A stretch of DNA of 31,027 bases, from contig BFAU01000082.1 in the NCBI GenBank assembly GCA_008975185.1, positions 1-31,027 on the forward strand, in the 5' to 3' direction. Shown piece by piece: positions 1 through 6,488 of this stretch. A program made the translations under genes and the position numbers. The notes beneath the pieces are model-generated. The model saw only the letters and a program-made list of their open reading frames with translations, was not told the origin of the DNA and did no database searches. The DNA comes from a bacterium MnTg04. GTDB lineage: Bacteria > Pseudomonadota > Gammaproteobacteria > Steroidobacterales > MnTg04. The first letter of the stretch is position 1. Each line of letters begins with the position of its first letter.

Positions 1-414
1 AACCGACTCGGATTGCGATGCAACCGTGGCAAAACCGGGCAGACCGGCGAGCAGGTTCTCGGCGATCATCGGCCCGTAGAGGACGCCGAATTGTCGCTGG
101 TCGCCAAAAACAGCCTGCATGATATCCGCGGGCGTATGGCCGTCGGCATCCAGACCCTTGGCAATGGTCAGACAGGGCACATCATGCGGCGCCGCTTGAT
201 GGACCCTTTCAGCAATTTCCCGATGTGGACTGGTGGGGATGGCAAACAGAATCAGATCGCATCCTGGCTCAAACATTTCCTCGAGAGGGATATTTTCCGC
301 CCCGGTATCCAGGTTTTTTTCCCAGATCGATATGCGGTGTCCTGGCACCAGCGCAGACTCGAGCGCGCGGCCGATTTCACCGTGACCCAGCATGACGATT
401 TCACGTTGGCCCAT
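1..414 (-). CDS. Divergent glycerol-3-phosphate dehydrogenase (GpsA-like), 3' end missing
   Basis: The first 138 codons are in the window; the gene runs off the left edge. The protein opens with a Rossmann dinucleotide loop, GHGEIG, at residues 10-15. It then shows IPTSPHREI (compare LPSHAFREV of GpsA), AKGLDADG (compare the KGLE segment) and LYGPMIAENL (compare LSGPSFAKEV). This order is that of NAD(P)H-dependent glycerol-3-phosphate dehydrogenase, which makes sn-glycerol-3-phosphate from dihydroxyacetone phosphate for phospholipids. The spacing between the nucleotide loop and the PTSP segment is much shorter than in E. coli GpsA, so it is a divergent relative and may use another substrate. 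ATG at 414 has AGAGGA about nine bases upstream. It lies 95 bases downstream of the GGDEF-EAL gene on the same strand and is probably co-transcribed. Family call fairly sure, exact enzyme less so. Confidence 0.72.
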   Translation of the reverse strand, partial: MGQREIVMLGHGEIGRALESALVPGHRISIWEKNLDTGAENIPLEEMFEPGCDLILFAIPTSPHREIAERVHQAAPHDVPCLTIAKGLDADGHTPADIMQAVFGDQRQFGVLYGPMIAENLLAGLPGFATVASQSESV

Positions 415-509
415 AGCTTTTTCCTCTACCGACGTTCCGGGAGGTCAATAGTAATCGTTGAAGGTGCCGAACAGGAAGTCCGGCAAATTGCCGCGGGTAT
501 CGATATCTA

Positions 510-2357
510 TCAGGCGCGTCTGGATTTGCTCGCGGGTTTGAGCGATGCGACCAGCGATTCCAACTCATCGCCAAGCGGCCGGGGCCTGGCGATGCCAAAT
601 CCCTGCACGTAATCGACGCCGATTTTCTTCAGATGCGCTTTTACGGAACTGTTTTTCACGTATTCGGCGATGGTCTGCAGGCCCATCGCATGGCTCATCC
701 GGGTAATGGCTTCGACGATCGCACTGGAAGCCTCGTCATCGAGAATTTCCGTGATGAACTGGCCATCGATTTTCAGGAAATCGATGGGTAGTGTCTTGAG
801 GTATGAAAAGGAACTCAGGCCGGCGCCGAAATCATCGAGTGAAAAATGACAGCCGATCTTTCTCAGCGCAATCATGAATTCTGCAGCGCGATTCATATCG
901 AGGATTGCCGCTGTTTCGGTTATCTCAAAGCAAATCGCTTGCGGGGGAATATCGGCCCGCACGAATTCGCCGGTGACGAAATCCAGGAAACCGCTGTCGC
1001 AAAGCGACTGACCGGACAAGTTGATCGCGAACAGGCTTTTCGATTCGGTGAGTACTGTGCGATGTTTGCCAAGCAGATCCAGGGTCTGCCGGATCACCCA
1101 ACGATCGATCGCGGGCATCAGCCGGCTATGCTCGGCGTGCGACAGGAATTCGCTGGGTGAAATCGGCTTGCCGTCGTGGTCTATGCCGCGCAGCAGGATT
1201 TCAAAATGCGGACTCTTCCCGCGCCCTTTTAACGGCTCGATGCGCTGGCAGTAAAGATAGAAATTATCATCGCGCAACGCCTGTTGGATTCCCTCGATGC
1301 CCTGCATGCGTTCCAGGCTGTTCAACAGCATGGCATCGTGATGCTGGTACAGCGCGACCCGGTCGCGGCCACGATCCTTGGCGACGATGCAGGCGATTTT
1401 TGCCGCCGCCAGGGCGCTTTCGACGGTGTCCGAATCCGCGGCCAGCCGCGCCACGCCAATACTGACCGTTAGCTTGATGGGACGGTCTTCCCAGACGATG
1501 CTCATATCGCCGATGGCTCGCCGAATATCCTGGCCGATGCACCACCCCTGATCCAGAGAGCAATCGCCGATCAGGATGCCGTATTCGTCGTCGCCGATTC
1601 GTGCTATCGGTCCTATCTCGTCAAGGTCTGCGGACAACAGCAATGCGACCTGCCGGATCGCTTCGTCGCAGGCCTGGTGGCCGAGCGATTCCGATATGAT
1701 ATGCATTTCGTCGAGATTCAGGTGGAGCAGGCAATGGCTCGCCGACTTGCCGTTCTTGCCGGACACCGCTCTTTCGAGACGGTATTCAAACTCCATGCGG
1801 TTGATCAGACCCGTCAGATTGTCAAAACGAGCCTGAATGATTCGGGCGATATTGGCGGCGATGGCCTGCAGAAGAGTTTGTTCGCGTTTGCCGAAATCCG
1901 CCGATTCGGGGCCATTGGCGACAAACAGTATGCCCTCGACCTTGCTGCCGGCGACCAGGATCGGGGCGGCCAGGCTCTTGCACGAACCACCCGGCAGGAT
2001 TTCTTTGCGCCTGGCGGAAGAACGGTCGCTGACCACCACGTTTTTGTTCGCCACCTGCAGCCAGGTATCGAGATCCCTTTCCAGTTCACGGATGACCTTG
2101 GCCGCGTTATCCAGTGAATGCGTGCTGCTGTCGCGGCGGATGTTGATGCCTTTGTCGCGCAAAATAACAATGGCCAGCGAGACATCGAGATGGTCTACGC
2201 AGCGCTCGACTAACTCTTTCAACGCATTTTGCACGCCGCGGATCTGCAGGATCTGCTCGTTGCTGTGACAAATCAGATCCAGTTCCTGGTAGCGTTTGGC
2301 CAGTTGCACCTTTTTCCGTGCGCCCGGCTTTTTGCTGTCCGGCATCCCGCGTGCCAT
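510..2357 (-). CDS. GAF-GGDEF-EAL protein, probable c-di-GMP phosphodiesterase
   Basis: A 615-residue cytoplasmic protein with no membrane segment. Residues about 40-175 look like a GAF sensor domain. Residues about 178-340 are a GGDEF domain beginning DNLTGLINR, but its active-site signature reads GDDEY (255-259) instead of GGDEF, so cyclase activity is doubtful; such domains often bind GTP or act as regulators. Residues about 350-605 are an EAL domain with the metal and catalytic set in place: EILLR (E386), N446, E478, DDFG (D508, D509), K529, E565 and the QGF segment (Q585). I infer that it hydrolyses c-di-GMP under control of the GAF and degenerate GGDEF domains. ATG at 2357 has AGGA about nine bases upstream; a second ATG lies four codons in. 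The ligand of the GAF domain cannot be told. Confidence 0.9.
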   Translation of the reverse strand: MARGMPDSKKPGARKKVQLAKRYQELDLICHSNEQILQIRGVQNALKELVERCVDHLDVSLAIVILRDKGINIRRDSSTHSLDNAAKVIRELERDLDTWLQVANKNVVVSDRSSARRKEILPGGSCKSLAAPILVAGSKVEGILFVANGPESADFGKREQTLLQAIAANIARIIQARFDNLTGLINRMEFEYRLERAVSGKNGKSASHCLLHLNLDEMHIISESLGHQACDEAIRQVALLLSADLDEIGPIARIGDDEYGILIGDCSLDQGWCIGQDIRRAIGDMSIVWEDRPIKLTVSIGVARLAADSDTVESALAAAKIACIVAKDRGRDRVALYQHHDAMLLNSLERMQGIEGIQQALRDDNFYLYCQRIEPLKGRGKSPHFEILLRGIDHDGKPISPSEFLSHAEHSRLMPAIDRWVIRQTLDLLGKHRTVLTESKSLFAINLSGQSLCDSGFLDFVTGEFVRADIPPQAICFEITETAAILDMNRAAEFMIALRKIGCHFSLDDFGAGLSSFSYLKTLPIDFLKIDGQFITEILDDEASSAIVEAITRMSHAMGLQTIAEYVKNSSVKAHLKKIGVDYVQGFGIARPRPLGDELESLVASLKPASKSRRA

Positions 2358-2657
2358 GCCCGTGTCCTGGCGCCATGTCGAGGCGCAATTGTATAAATTT
2401 CAATGAGTTCCCATTGAAAGGTTATATTCAATCAGAATACTCTCGCACCGCACGGCCGGGACTTCCGTGACCGGCGTCACGGCATGCAAAGTGGTCTCAA
2501 ATCGTCCAAAGGCGTAGGGTTGTACCTAGCAAAGGGCGGGGGAACCCACTGATGTCCATTTTTCGATGCCTATTTACACACCACAGTGGGTATCGGCCGC
2601 AGGAGGTTGAACAGGCGGTAGTTTGCCCATTTGTGTATATGATGGTAATATACAAAT
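2358..2657. other. 300-bp palindrome-rich spacer between the GGDEF-EAL gene and brnT
   Basis: No convincing gene on either strand. It holds four inverted repeats: ATTGAA-N8-TTCAAT at 2413-2432; CCGTGAC-CGGC-GTCACGG at 2465-2482; TAGG-N6-CCTA at 2515-2528; and GTATAT-N7-ATATAC at 2635-2653 just before brnT. Promoters for both divergent genes must lie here. A TACAAT-like hexamer for the leftward gene is at 2388-2393 and a TATGAT-like hexamer for the rightward gene at 2638-2643; neither has a good -35 box. An AGGAGG at 2601-2606 has no usable start codon behind it. Confidence 0.5.
2635..2653 (+). promoter_or_regulatory. Palindromic candidate operator of the brnTA pair
   Basis: GTATAT and ATATAC are separated by seven bases, and the right arm ends four bases before the brnT ATG. 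A -10-like TATGAT (2638-2643) overlaps the left arm. Ribbon-helix-helix antitoxins of toxin-antitoxin pairs usually bind such palindromes over their own promoter; that BrnA does so here is inference. Confidence 0.45.
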
Positions 2658-2957
2658 ATGATTGCCTTGACGAAGATCACGGGCTTTGACTGGGATGAGG
2701 GAAATACTCGAAAGAACGAGAAACATGGTGTCTCTATGGCGGAGGCGGAGCAGGTTTTTTTCAACGCTCCATTATTGTTGCTCGAGGATGCGAAACATAG
2801 CAGCCGGGAGCCGCGCTTCCACGCTTTGGGGCAAGCAGATGACAGGCGTCTGTTGCATCTTACTTTCACCCTGCGCCACGCGGGAGAAAAAATTCGAGTG
2901 ATCTCGGCCAGGGATATGCATCGGAAGGAGCGAGCAATTTATGAAAAAGCGACCTAA
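2658..2957 (+). CDS. brnT: BrnT-family toxin (type II toxin-antitoxin ribonuclease family)
   Basis: A 99-residue protein with the BrnT hallmarks: TGFDWDEGN near the N terminus, KNEKHGVSMAEAEQVF, a RFHALG segment, LLHLTFTLR and the C-terminal VISARDMHRKERAIYE. Family members are small RelE-fold ribonuclease toxins that slow growth by cutting RNA and are held inactive by the partner encoded just downstream. The reading frame is intact and full length. ATG at 2658 has no Shine-Dalgarno sequence, and if the TATGAT at 2638-2643 is the -10 box the message would be nearly leaderless. It overlaps brnA by 17 bases, the usual tight coupling. Toxic activity itself cannot be read from sequence. Confidence 0.88.
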   Translation: MIALTKITGFDWDEGNTRKNEKHGVSMAEAEQVFFNAPLLLLEDAKHSSREPRFHALGQADDRRLLHLTFTLRHAGEKIRVISARDMHRKERAIYEKAT

Positions 2958-3207
2958 AGCGGTTCCGGAATTCGCCAACGAGGGCGACGAGCGGCGTTTC
3001 TGGGAACAGTACGATTCCTCGGACTACCTCGACTGGACTCAGGCGCAGCAAGTCGTCATGCCCAGGCTAAAGCCGACGACGAAGACGATTTCTCTGCGTC
3101 TCCCTCAGCATCTTCTGGACTCCATCAAGATTGCGGCCAATGCTCGCGACGTGCCCTATCAATCGCTGATCAAGGTGTGGCTGCAGGAGAAACTGCGTAA
3201 GCACTGA
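2941..3207 (+). CDS. brnA: BrnA/CopG-type antitoxin, ribbon-helix-helix
   Basis: An 88-residue protein. The N-terminal half, with RRFWEQYDSSDYLDW, matches the acidic toxin-contacting region of CopG-type antitoxins that accompany BrnT. Residues about 46-88 form a ribbon-helix-helix DNA-binding unit: TKTISLRLPQHLLD is the strand and first helix, and VPYQSLIKVWLQEKL the second helix. It should neutralise BrnT and repress the pair through the palindrome upstream of brnT. ATG at 2941 lies inside the end of brnT, with GGAAGGAG about 11 bases before it. The gene is followed at once by the shared terminator of ssrA. Confidence 0.88.
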   Translation: MKKRPKAVPEFANEGDERRFWEQYDSSDYLDWTQAQQVVMPRLKPTTKTISLRLPQHLLDSIKIAANARDVPYQSLIKVWLQEKLRKH

Positions 3208-3234
3208 CAATCTCCGGCGGGACACATCATTGTC

Positions 3235-3268
3235 AAAAAAAAGCCCGCCACAAAGGCGAGCTTTTTAA
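3235..3268 (-). terminator. Intrinsic terminator of ssrA, probably bidirectional
   Basis: An eight-base-pair stem (3242-3249 with 3255-3262, one G-U pair) and a five-base loop. Read leftward it is followed by a run of eight or more T after the tmRNA 3' end. Read rightward the stem is followed by CTTTTTAATT, so it can also stop brnTA transcription. It lies exactly between the two convergent units. Confidence 0.85.
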
Positions 3269-3269
3269 T

Positions 3270-3625
3270 TGGTGGAGGCGGCGGGAATCGAACCCGCGTC
3301 CGCAAGCACTCTGCTCAGGGATCTACATGCTTATCCAGTCTATTGATCTTATCATCGGCTACCCGACGGGCAGGGAAAACCAACAACCAGTTCAGAACTT
3401 GTTAACGCTGAAACCCTGAACAAATTCCAGTCGCGATCTTGTGTAAGGTTACGCCCGAAACATATCCACAAGAAAATATTGCCTCGGACGCTAGCGGGAC
3501 TTAAGCCGCCAGTGCGTAGTTGTTGTCGTTTGCAACTATACAGTTTGCAGTTGGATTAACGAGGAACCCTGCACCTCGGCATGCACCCGGAGGTTCGCTA
3601 CCCACGTCGAAGCCAGGTCGCCCCC
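3270..3625 (-). ncRNA. ssrA: Transfer-messenger RNA (tmRNA)
   Basis: About 356 nt, one-piece form. The 5' end reads GGGGGCGACCTGGCTTCGAC and the 3' end carries a T-arm (GGTTCGATTCCC) and an encoded CCA at 3270-3272. The 5' GGGGGCG pairs with CGCCUCC at the 3' end to close the tRNA-like domain. The tag reading frame lies at 3501-3533 on the minus strand. With SmpB and EF-Tu, tmRNA enters stalled ribosomes, releases them and tags the unfinished chain for proteolysis. It follows smpB by 65 bases on the same strand. A TAGAAT hexamer at 3635-3640 (minus sense) ends nine bases before the mature 5' end and is a likely -10 box for an own promoter. Confidence 0.97.
3501..3533 (-). other. tmRNA proteolysis-tag reading frame
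   Basis: The resume codon GCA begins at 3533. The frame reads ANDNNYALAA followed by TAA, which with the alanine charged on tmRNA gives AANDNNYALAA. The E. coli tag is AANDENYALAA, so there is one change, Glu to Asn. The C-terminal LAA recognised by ClpXP and the N-terminal AAND adaptor region are kept. Confidence 0.93.
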
Positions 3626-3690
3626 AGACTGTCCATTCTACACCTTTGCCGTGCCTGAAACGGGGTCTGGCGCGCAAAATTAAAAATCGG

Positions 3691-4170
3691 TTAGCTGTGC
3701 TTCAGGATGCGTTCTTTTTGCCGTTTCCAGTCGCGGTCTTTGTCCGTGGCGCGCTTGTCGTGCTGTTTCTTGCCCTTGGCCAGGCCCAGGTCGAGCTTGG
3801 CGCGGCCTTTTTTCCAGTACAGGCTCAACGGGATCAGCGTATAGCCTTTGCGCTCGACCGAACCGATCAGGCGGTCGAGTTCGCGGCGGTGGAGCAGCAA
3901 TTTCCGGGTCCGGGTCGGGTCGGTCTTGACGTGGGTCGATGCGGAACTCAACGGGGAAAAGTGCGCGCCGAGCAACCACGCCTCGGCATCTTTGATGACC
4001 ACGTAGCTTTCCTTGAGCTGGGCACGGCCGGCCCTGAGGCTTTTCGCCTCCCAGCCCTGTAGCGCCAGCCCGGCCTCGAGGTTCTCCTCGATGAAGAAAT
4101 CGTGCCGCGCCTTGCGGTTGGTCACAATGACGTTCGAGGCCGTACCTCGCTTTTTTTTCCTTGCTGCCAT
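3691..4170 (-). CDS. smpB: SsrA-binding protein SmpB
   Basis: A 159-residue protein, the family's normal length. Visible family segments are IVTNRKARHDFFIEENLEAGLALQGWEAKSLR-type N-terminal barrel sequence (given here only in outline), AQLKESYVVI, RTRKLLLHRREL and the basic tail KGKKQHDKRATDKDRDWKRQ, which folds as a helix in the mRNA channel of the stalled ribosome. It binds the tRNA-like part of tmRNA and is needed for trans-translation. ATG at 4170 is the only sensible start; the ribosome site is weak (AGGA about 12 bases up). Codons 4-7 contain a run of eight A (4151-4158 on the plus strand as T). A TAGAAT hexamer at 4195-4200 (minus sense) may be its -10 box. It lies directly upstream of ssrA. 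Confidence 0.97.
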   Translation of the reverse strand: MAARKKKRGTASNVIVTNRKARHDFFIEENLEAGLALQGWEAKSLRAGRAQLKESYVVIKDAEAWLLGAHFSPLSSASTHVKTDPTRTRKLLLHRRELDRLIGSVERKGYTLIPLSLYWKKGRAKLDLGLAKGKKQHDKRATDKDRDWKRQKERILKHS

Positions 4171-4235
4171 GGTTTCGGAGTCCTGTTCGCGCGCATTCTA
4201 CCGGGGAGTGGCCGGAAAATGTTGCTTTGCATGCA

Positions 4236-4254
4236 TTTTGTCGTCGTGACAAAA
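4236..4254. promoter_or_regulatory. Palindrome between smpB and the symporter gene
   Basis: TTTTGTC-GTCGT-GACAAAA is a perfect seven-base inverted repeat in the middle of a 153-bp divergent spacer. It lies upstream of both the TAGAAT for smpB and the candidate promoter of the symporter, so it could be an operator for either. The binding factor is not recognisable. Confidence 0.4.
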
Positions 4255-4265
4255 CAGGCGCCGAG

Positions 4266-4294
4266 TTGTCTGTAGATCGAATTTCATCCAGAAT
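4266..4294 (+). promoter_or_regulatory. Candidate σ70 promoter of the symporter-ratA-rnfH unit
   Basis: TTGTCT (4266-4271) and CAGAAT (4289-4294) are 17 bases apart; each matches four of six consensus bases. The start codon follows 29 bases after the -10 box. Plausible but not strong. Confidence 0.4.
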
Positions 4295-4323
4295 CGCGGC
4301 TTTCGCGGTAGGTTGGATAACAT

Positions 4324-5736
4324 ATGAATAATCAAACGACTGCCACCGTAAAACGTCAATCCCTGCAGGGCCAGTGGTCGACGCGCCTGGCCTTTATACT
4401 CGCGGTTACCGGCTCGGCAGTCGGTCTCGGGAATATCTGGAAGTTTCCCTACATCGCCGGTGAAAACGGTGGCGGGGCTTTTGTCCTGATTTACCTGCTC
4501 TGCGTTTTCATGGTCGGTCTGCCGATCATGATGTCCGAGATCCTGATCGGCCGGCGTGGCCGGCGCAACCCGGTCACGACGATGAGGATAGTCGGCGAGG
4601 AGGAGGGCGGCAGCCGCAAATGGGCCCTGGTCGGCATCATGGGCATCATCGCCGGCGTGTTTATTCTTTCTTTTTACAGCGTCATCGCCGGTTGGGCGAT
4701 GTCCTACGTTTTTTCGACGGCTGGCGGTTCCTTTGTCGATGCCGATGCAAGCCAGGTCAAGTCGATATTCGACCAACTGTCGGGTAACTGGAAACTCTCG
4801 GCTTTCTGGCACACCATTTTTGTCGTTATTACGGTAGCTGTCGTGGCGCAGGGGGTGCAAAGAGGCCTGGAGCGGCTGGTGAAAATCCTGATGCCGGCCT
4901 TGCTGGTGTTGCTGCTGGTGTTGCTGGTGTTCAGCATGAATTCCGGCTATTTCGGACAAGCGGTCGAGTTCATGTTCCGGCCGAATTTCAGTGCGCTGAC
5001 GCCTTCTGGTGTGCTGGTTGCACTGGGACATGCCTTCTTCACGCTGAGCCTGGGTATGGGCGCCGTGATGGCCTACGGCGCTTATTTGCCGGAAGGAACA
5101 TCGATCGCCAGTACCTCGGTGATCGTGGTGCTGGCAGACACGGGGATCGCCTTGCTGGCGGGCCTGATTATTTTTCCGGTGGTTTTCGCCAACGGCCTCG
5201 AGTCGGATGCCGGGCCCGGGCTGATCTTCCAGACCCTCCCGTTGGCTTTTGGGCAGATGCCAGGCGGCGTGTTTTTCGGAACCCTGTTTTTTGTGTTGCT
5301 GAGTTTCGCCGCGTGGACCTCATCGATCGGCATGATCGAGCCGGCAGTCGCCTGGATGTCGGAGAGCAAAGGCATCAAAAGAGGCGTAGCTGCCGGCATC
5401 CTCGGCGCATTTACCTGGGTGATCGGTTTTGGCACGGTGTTTTCGTGGAACCTGTGGCAAGACAAGACCTTCTTTCAAGGGACTTTTTTCGACAACATCG
5501 ATTACCTGATCAGCAATGTTGCGCTGCCGCTCGGTGGCTTGATGATCACGATATTCGCCGGCTGGGTGATGTGCCGGAATTCGACCAGCGATGAACTGAA
5601 CTGCGGCACCGGACAAATGTACAAGACCTGGCGCTTCCTGGCACGCTATGTCGCGCCGGTTGCGGTGATCCTGGTGTTGATCGAAGCATCGAGCGGCGGC
5701 ATGGTTTCGGACTTCCTGTCAAAGATCGGAGATTAG
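4324..5736 (+). CDS. Sodium-dependent transporter, NSS/SNF family
   Basis: A 470-residue integral inner-membrane protein with about 11-12 hydrophobic segments. The first (from residue 22) carries the family's unwound sodium and substrate site: GSAVGLGNIWKFPY followed by NGGGAF, close to the same stretch in LeuT. Later segments include ALGHAFFTLSLGMGAVMAYG, another family landmark. Members import amino acids or other amines with sodium. The substrate cannot be predicted. It is read away from smpB, and its stop lies only seven bases before ratA, so the two probably share a transcript. This gene separates smpB from ratA-rnfH, which in enterics are direct neighbours. Confidence 0.93.
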   Translation: MNNQTTATVKRQSLQGQWSTRLAFILAVTGSAVGLGNIWKFPYIAGENGGGAFVLIYLLCVFMVGLPIMMSEILIGRRGRRNPVTTMRIVGEEEGGSRKWALVGIMGIIAGVFILSFYSVIAGWAMSYVFSTAGGSFVDADASQVKSIFDQLSGNWKLSAFWHTIFVVITVAVVAQGVQRGLERLVKILMPALLVLLLVLLVFSMNSGYFGQAVEFMFRPNFSALTPSGVLVALGHAFFTLSLGMGAVMAYGAYLPEGTSIASTSVIVVLADTGIALLAGLIIFPVVFANGLESDAGPGLIFQTLPLAFGQMPGGVFFGTLFFVLLSFAAWTSSIGMIEPAVAWMSESKGIKRGVAAGILGAFTWVIGFGTVFSWNLWQDKTFFQGTFFDNIDYLISNVALPLGGLMITIFAGWVMCRNSTSDELNCGTGQMYKTWRFLARYVAPVAVILVLIEASSGGMVSDFLSKIGD

Positions 5737-5743
5737 TCACGGC

Positions 5744-6175
5744 GTGAAACGAATCCGCCGAAGCGCGCTGGTGCCGTTTAGCGCCCGGCAAATGTTCTCG
5801 TTGGTGGACGATGTCCCGCGGTACCCGGAATTTTTGCCGTGGTGCAGCGATTCCGAAGTTCTGACCCGCGAGCCCGGCCGGGTGCTGGCCAGGCTGGAAG
5901 TCAGCAAGGGTACGTTTCGCAAGAGTTTTACCACCACCAACCGGATGGAACCTTACTCGGGTATTTACATGGCGCTGGAAGAAGGGCCGTTCAGCATGTT
6001 CGAAGGGAACTGGACCTTCGCGGAACTGCGCGACGATGGCTGCAAGGTCGAACTGGATCTCCAGTTTGAGTTTGCCAGCCTGCTGATGTCGATGATTCTG
6101 AGCCCGTTATTTGAAGATATCGGCAATACCCTGGTTGACGCTTTTTCAAGACGGGCTGAGTCCGTCTATGCCTGA
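5744..6175 (+). CDS. ratA: RatA, START/Coq10-fold protein
   Basis: A 143-residue protein of the polyketide-cyclase/START fold: RSALVPFSARQMFSLVDDVPRYPEF-type N terminus (in outline), LPWCSDSEV, and the C-terminal MSMILSPLFEDIGNTLVDAF amphipathic helix that closes the lipid cavity. Homologues bind ubiquinone-like lipids (Coq10). In E. coli it was reported as a toxin that blocks subunit joining of ribosomes, though the housekeeping role is debated. The start is GTG at 5744, seven bases after the symporter stop; the first residues align with the family. It overlaps rnfH by eight bases. Confidence 0.93.
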   Translation: MKRIRRSALVPFSARQMFSLVDDVPRYPEFLPWCSDSEVLTREPGRVLARLEVSKGTFRKSFTTTNRMEPYSGIYMALEEGPFSMFEGNWTFAELRDDGCKVELDLQFEFASLLMSMILSPLFEDIGNTLVDAFSRRAESVYA

Positions 6176-6488
6176 AACGGGGTACATCGATATCGAAGTC
6201 GCCTACGCGACGCCGGACAAGCAATTGCTCCTGTCCGTCAGGGTACCCGCCGGCGCCACCATCGCAGAGGCCATCGCGCTGTCCGGGATAGCGCAAAAAT
6301 TCCCGGGGATCGATCCTGCCAAACTGGTCGTGGGGATATTCGGCAAACGGGCGAAGCTGGATCACCGGCTCGCCAACGGTGAGCGCATCGAGATTTACCG
6401 ACCGTTAAAAGCGGACCCGCGGGAAATTCGCCGGCAATTGGCCGCGCAGGGTAAAACCATGGGCAAGACCAGGAAAACCGATCAGTAG
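6168..6488 (+). CDS. rnfH: RnfH family protein (RatB)
   Basis: A 106-residue ubiquitin-like beta-grasp protein: IDIEVAYATPDKQLLLSV, GATIAEAIALSGI, VVGIFGKRAKLDHRLANGER and IEIYRPLKADPREIRR are the conserved blocks. The function is not settled; the name comes from rnf clusters, and it travels with ratA. The start used is ATG at 6168, inside the end of ratA, because the protein then begins at the usual place; the open frame extends further up but only inside ratA. The 3' end overlaps the convergent bamE by seven bases. Confidence 0.93.
   Translation: MPETGYIDIEVAYATPDKQLLLSVRVPAGATIAEAIALSGIAQKFPGIDPAKLVVGIFGKRAKLDHRLANGERIEIYRPLKADPREIRRQLAAQGKTMGKTRKTDQ

Noticed and set aside
13..612. A 199-residue plus-strand open frame at the left end
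   Set aside because: It is the antisense of the GpsA-like gene and of the end of the GGDEF-EAL gene, both of which show clear family motifs.
2440..2560. Possible c-di-GMP-I (GEMM) riboswitch upstream of brnT or the GGDEF-EAL gene
   Set aside because: Some fragments look similar (CAAAG, GGGGGAACCC-ACTGATG), but the conserved GGCAAACC and GACGCAAAGCC blocks and their pairing are absent on both strands.
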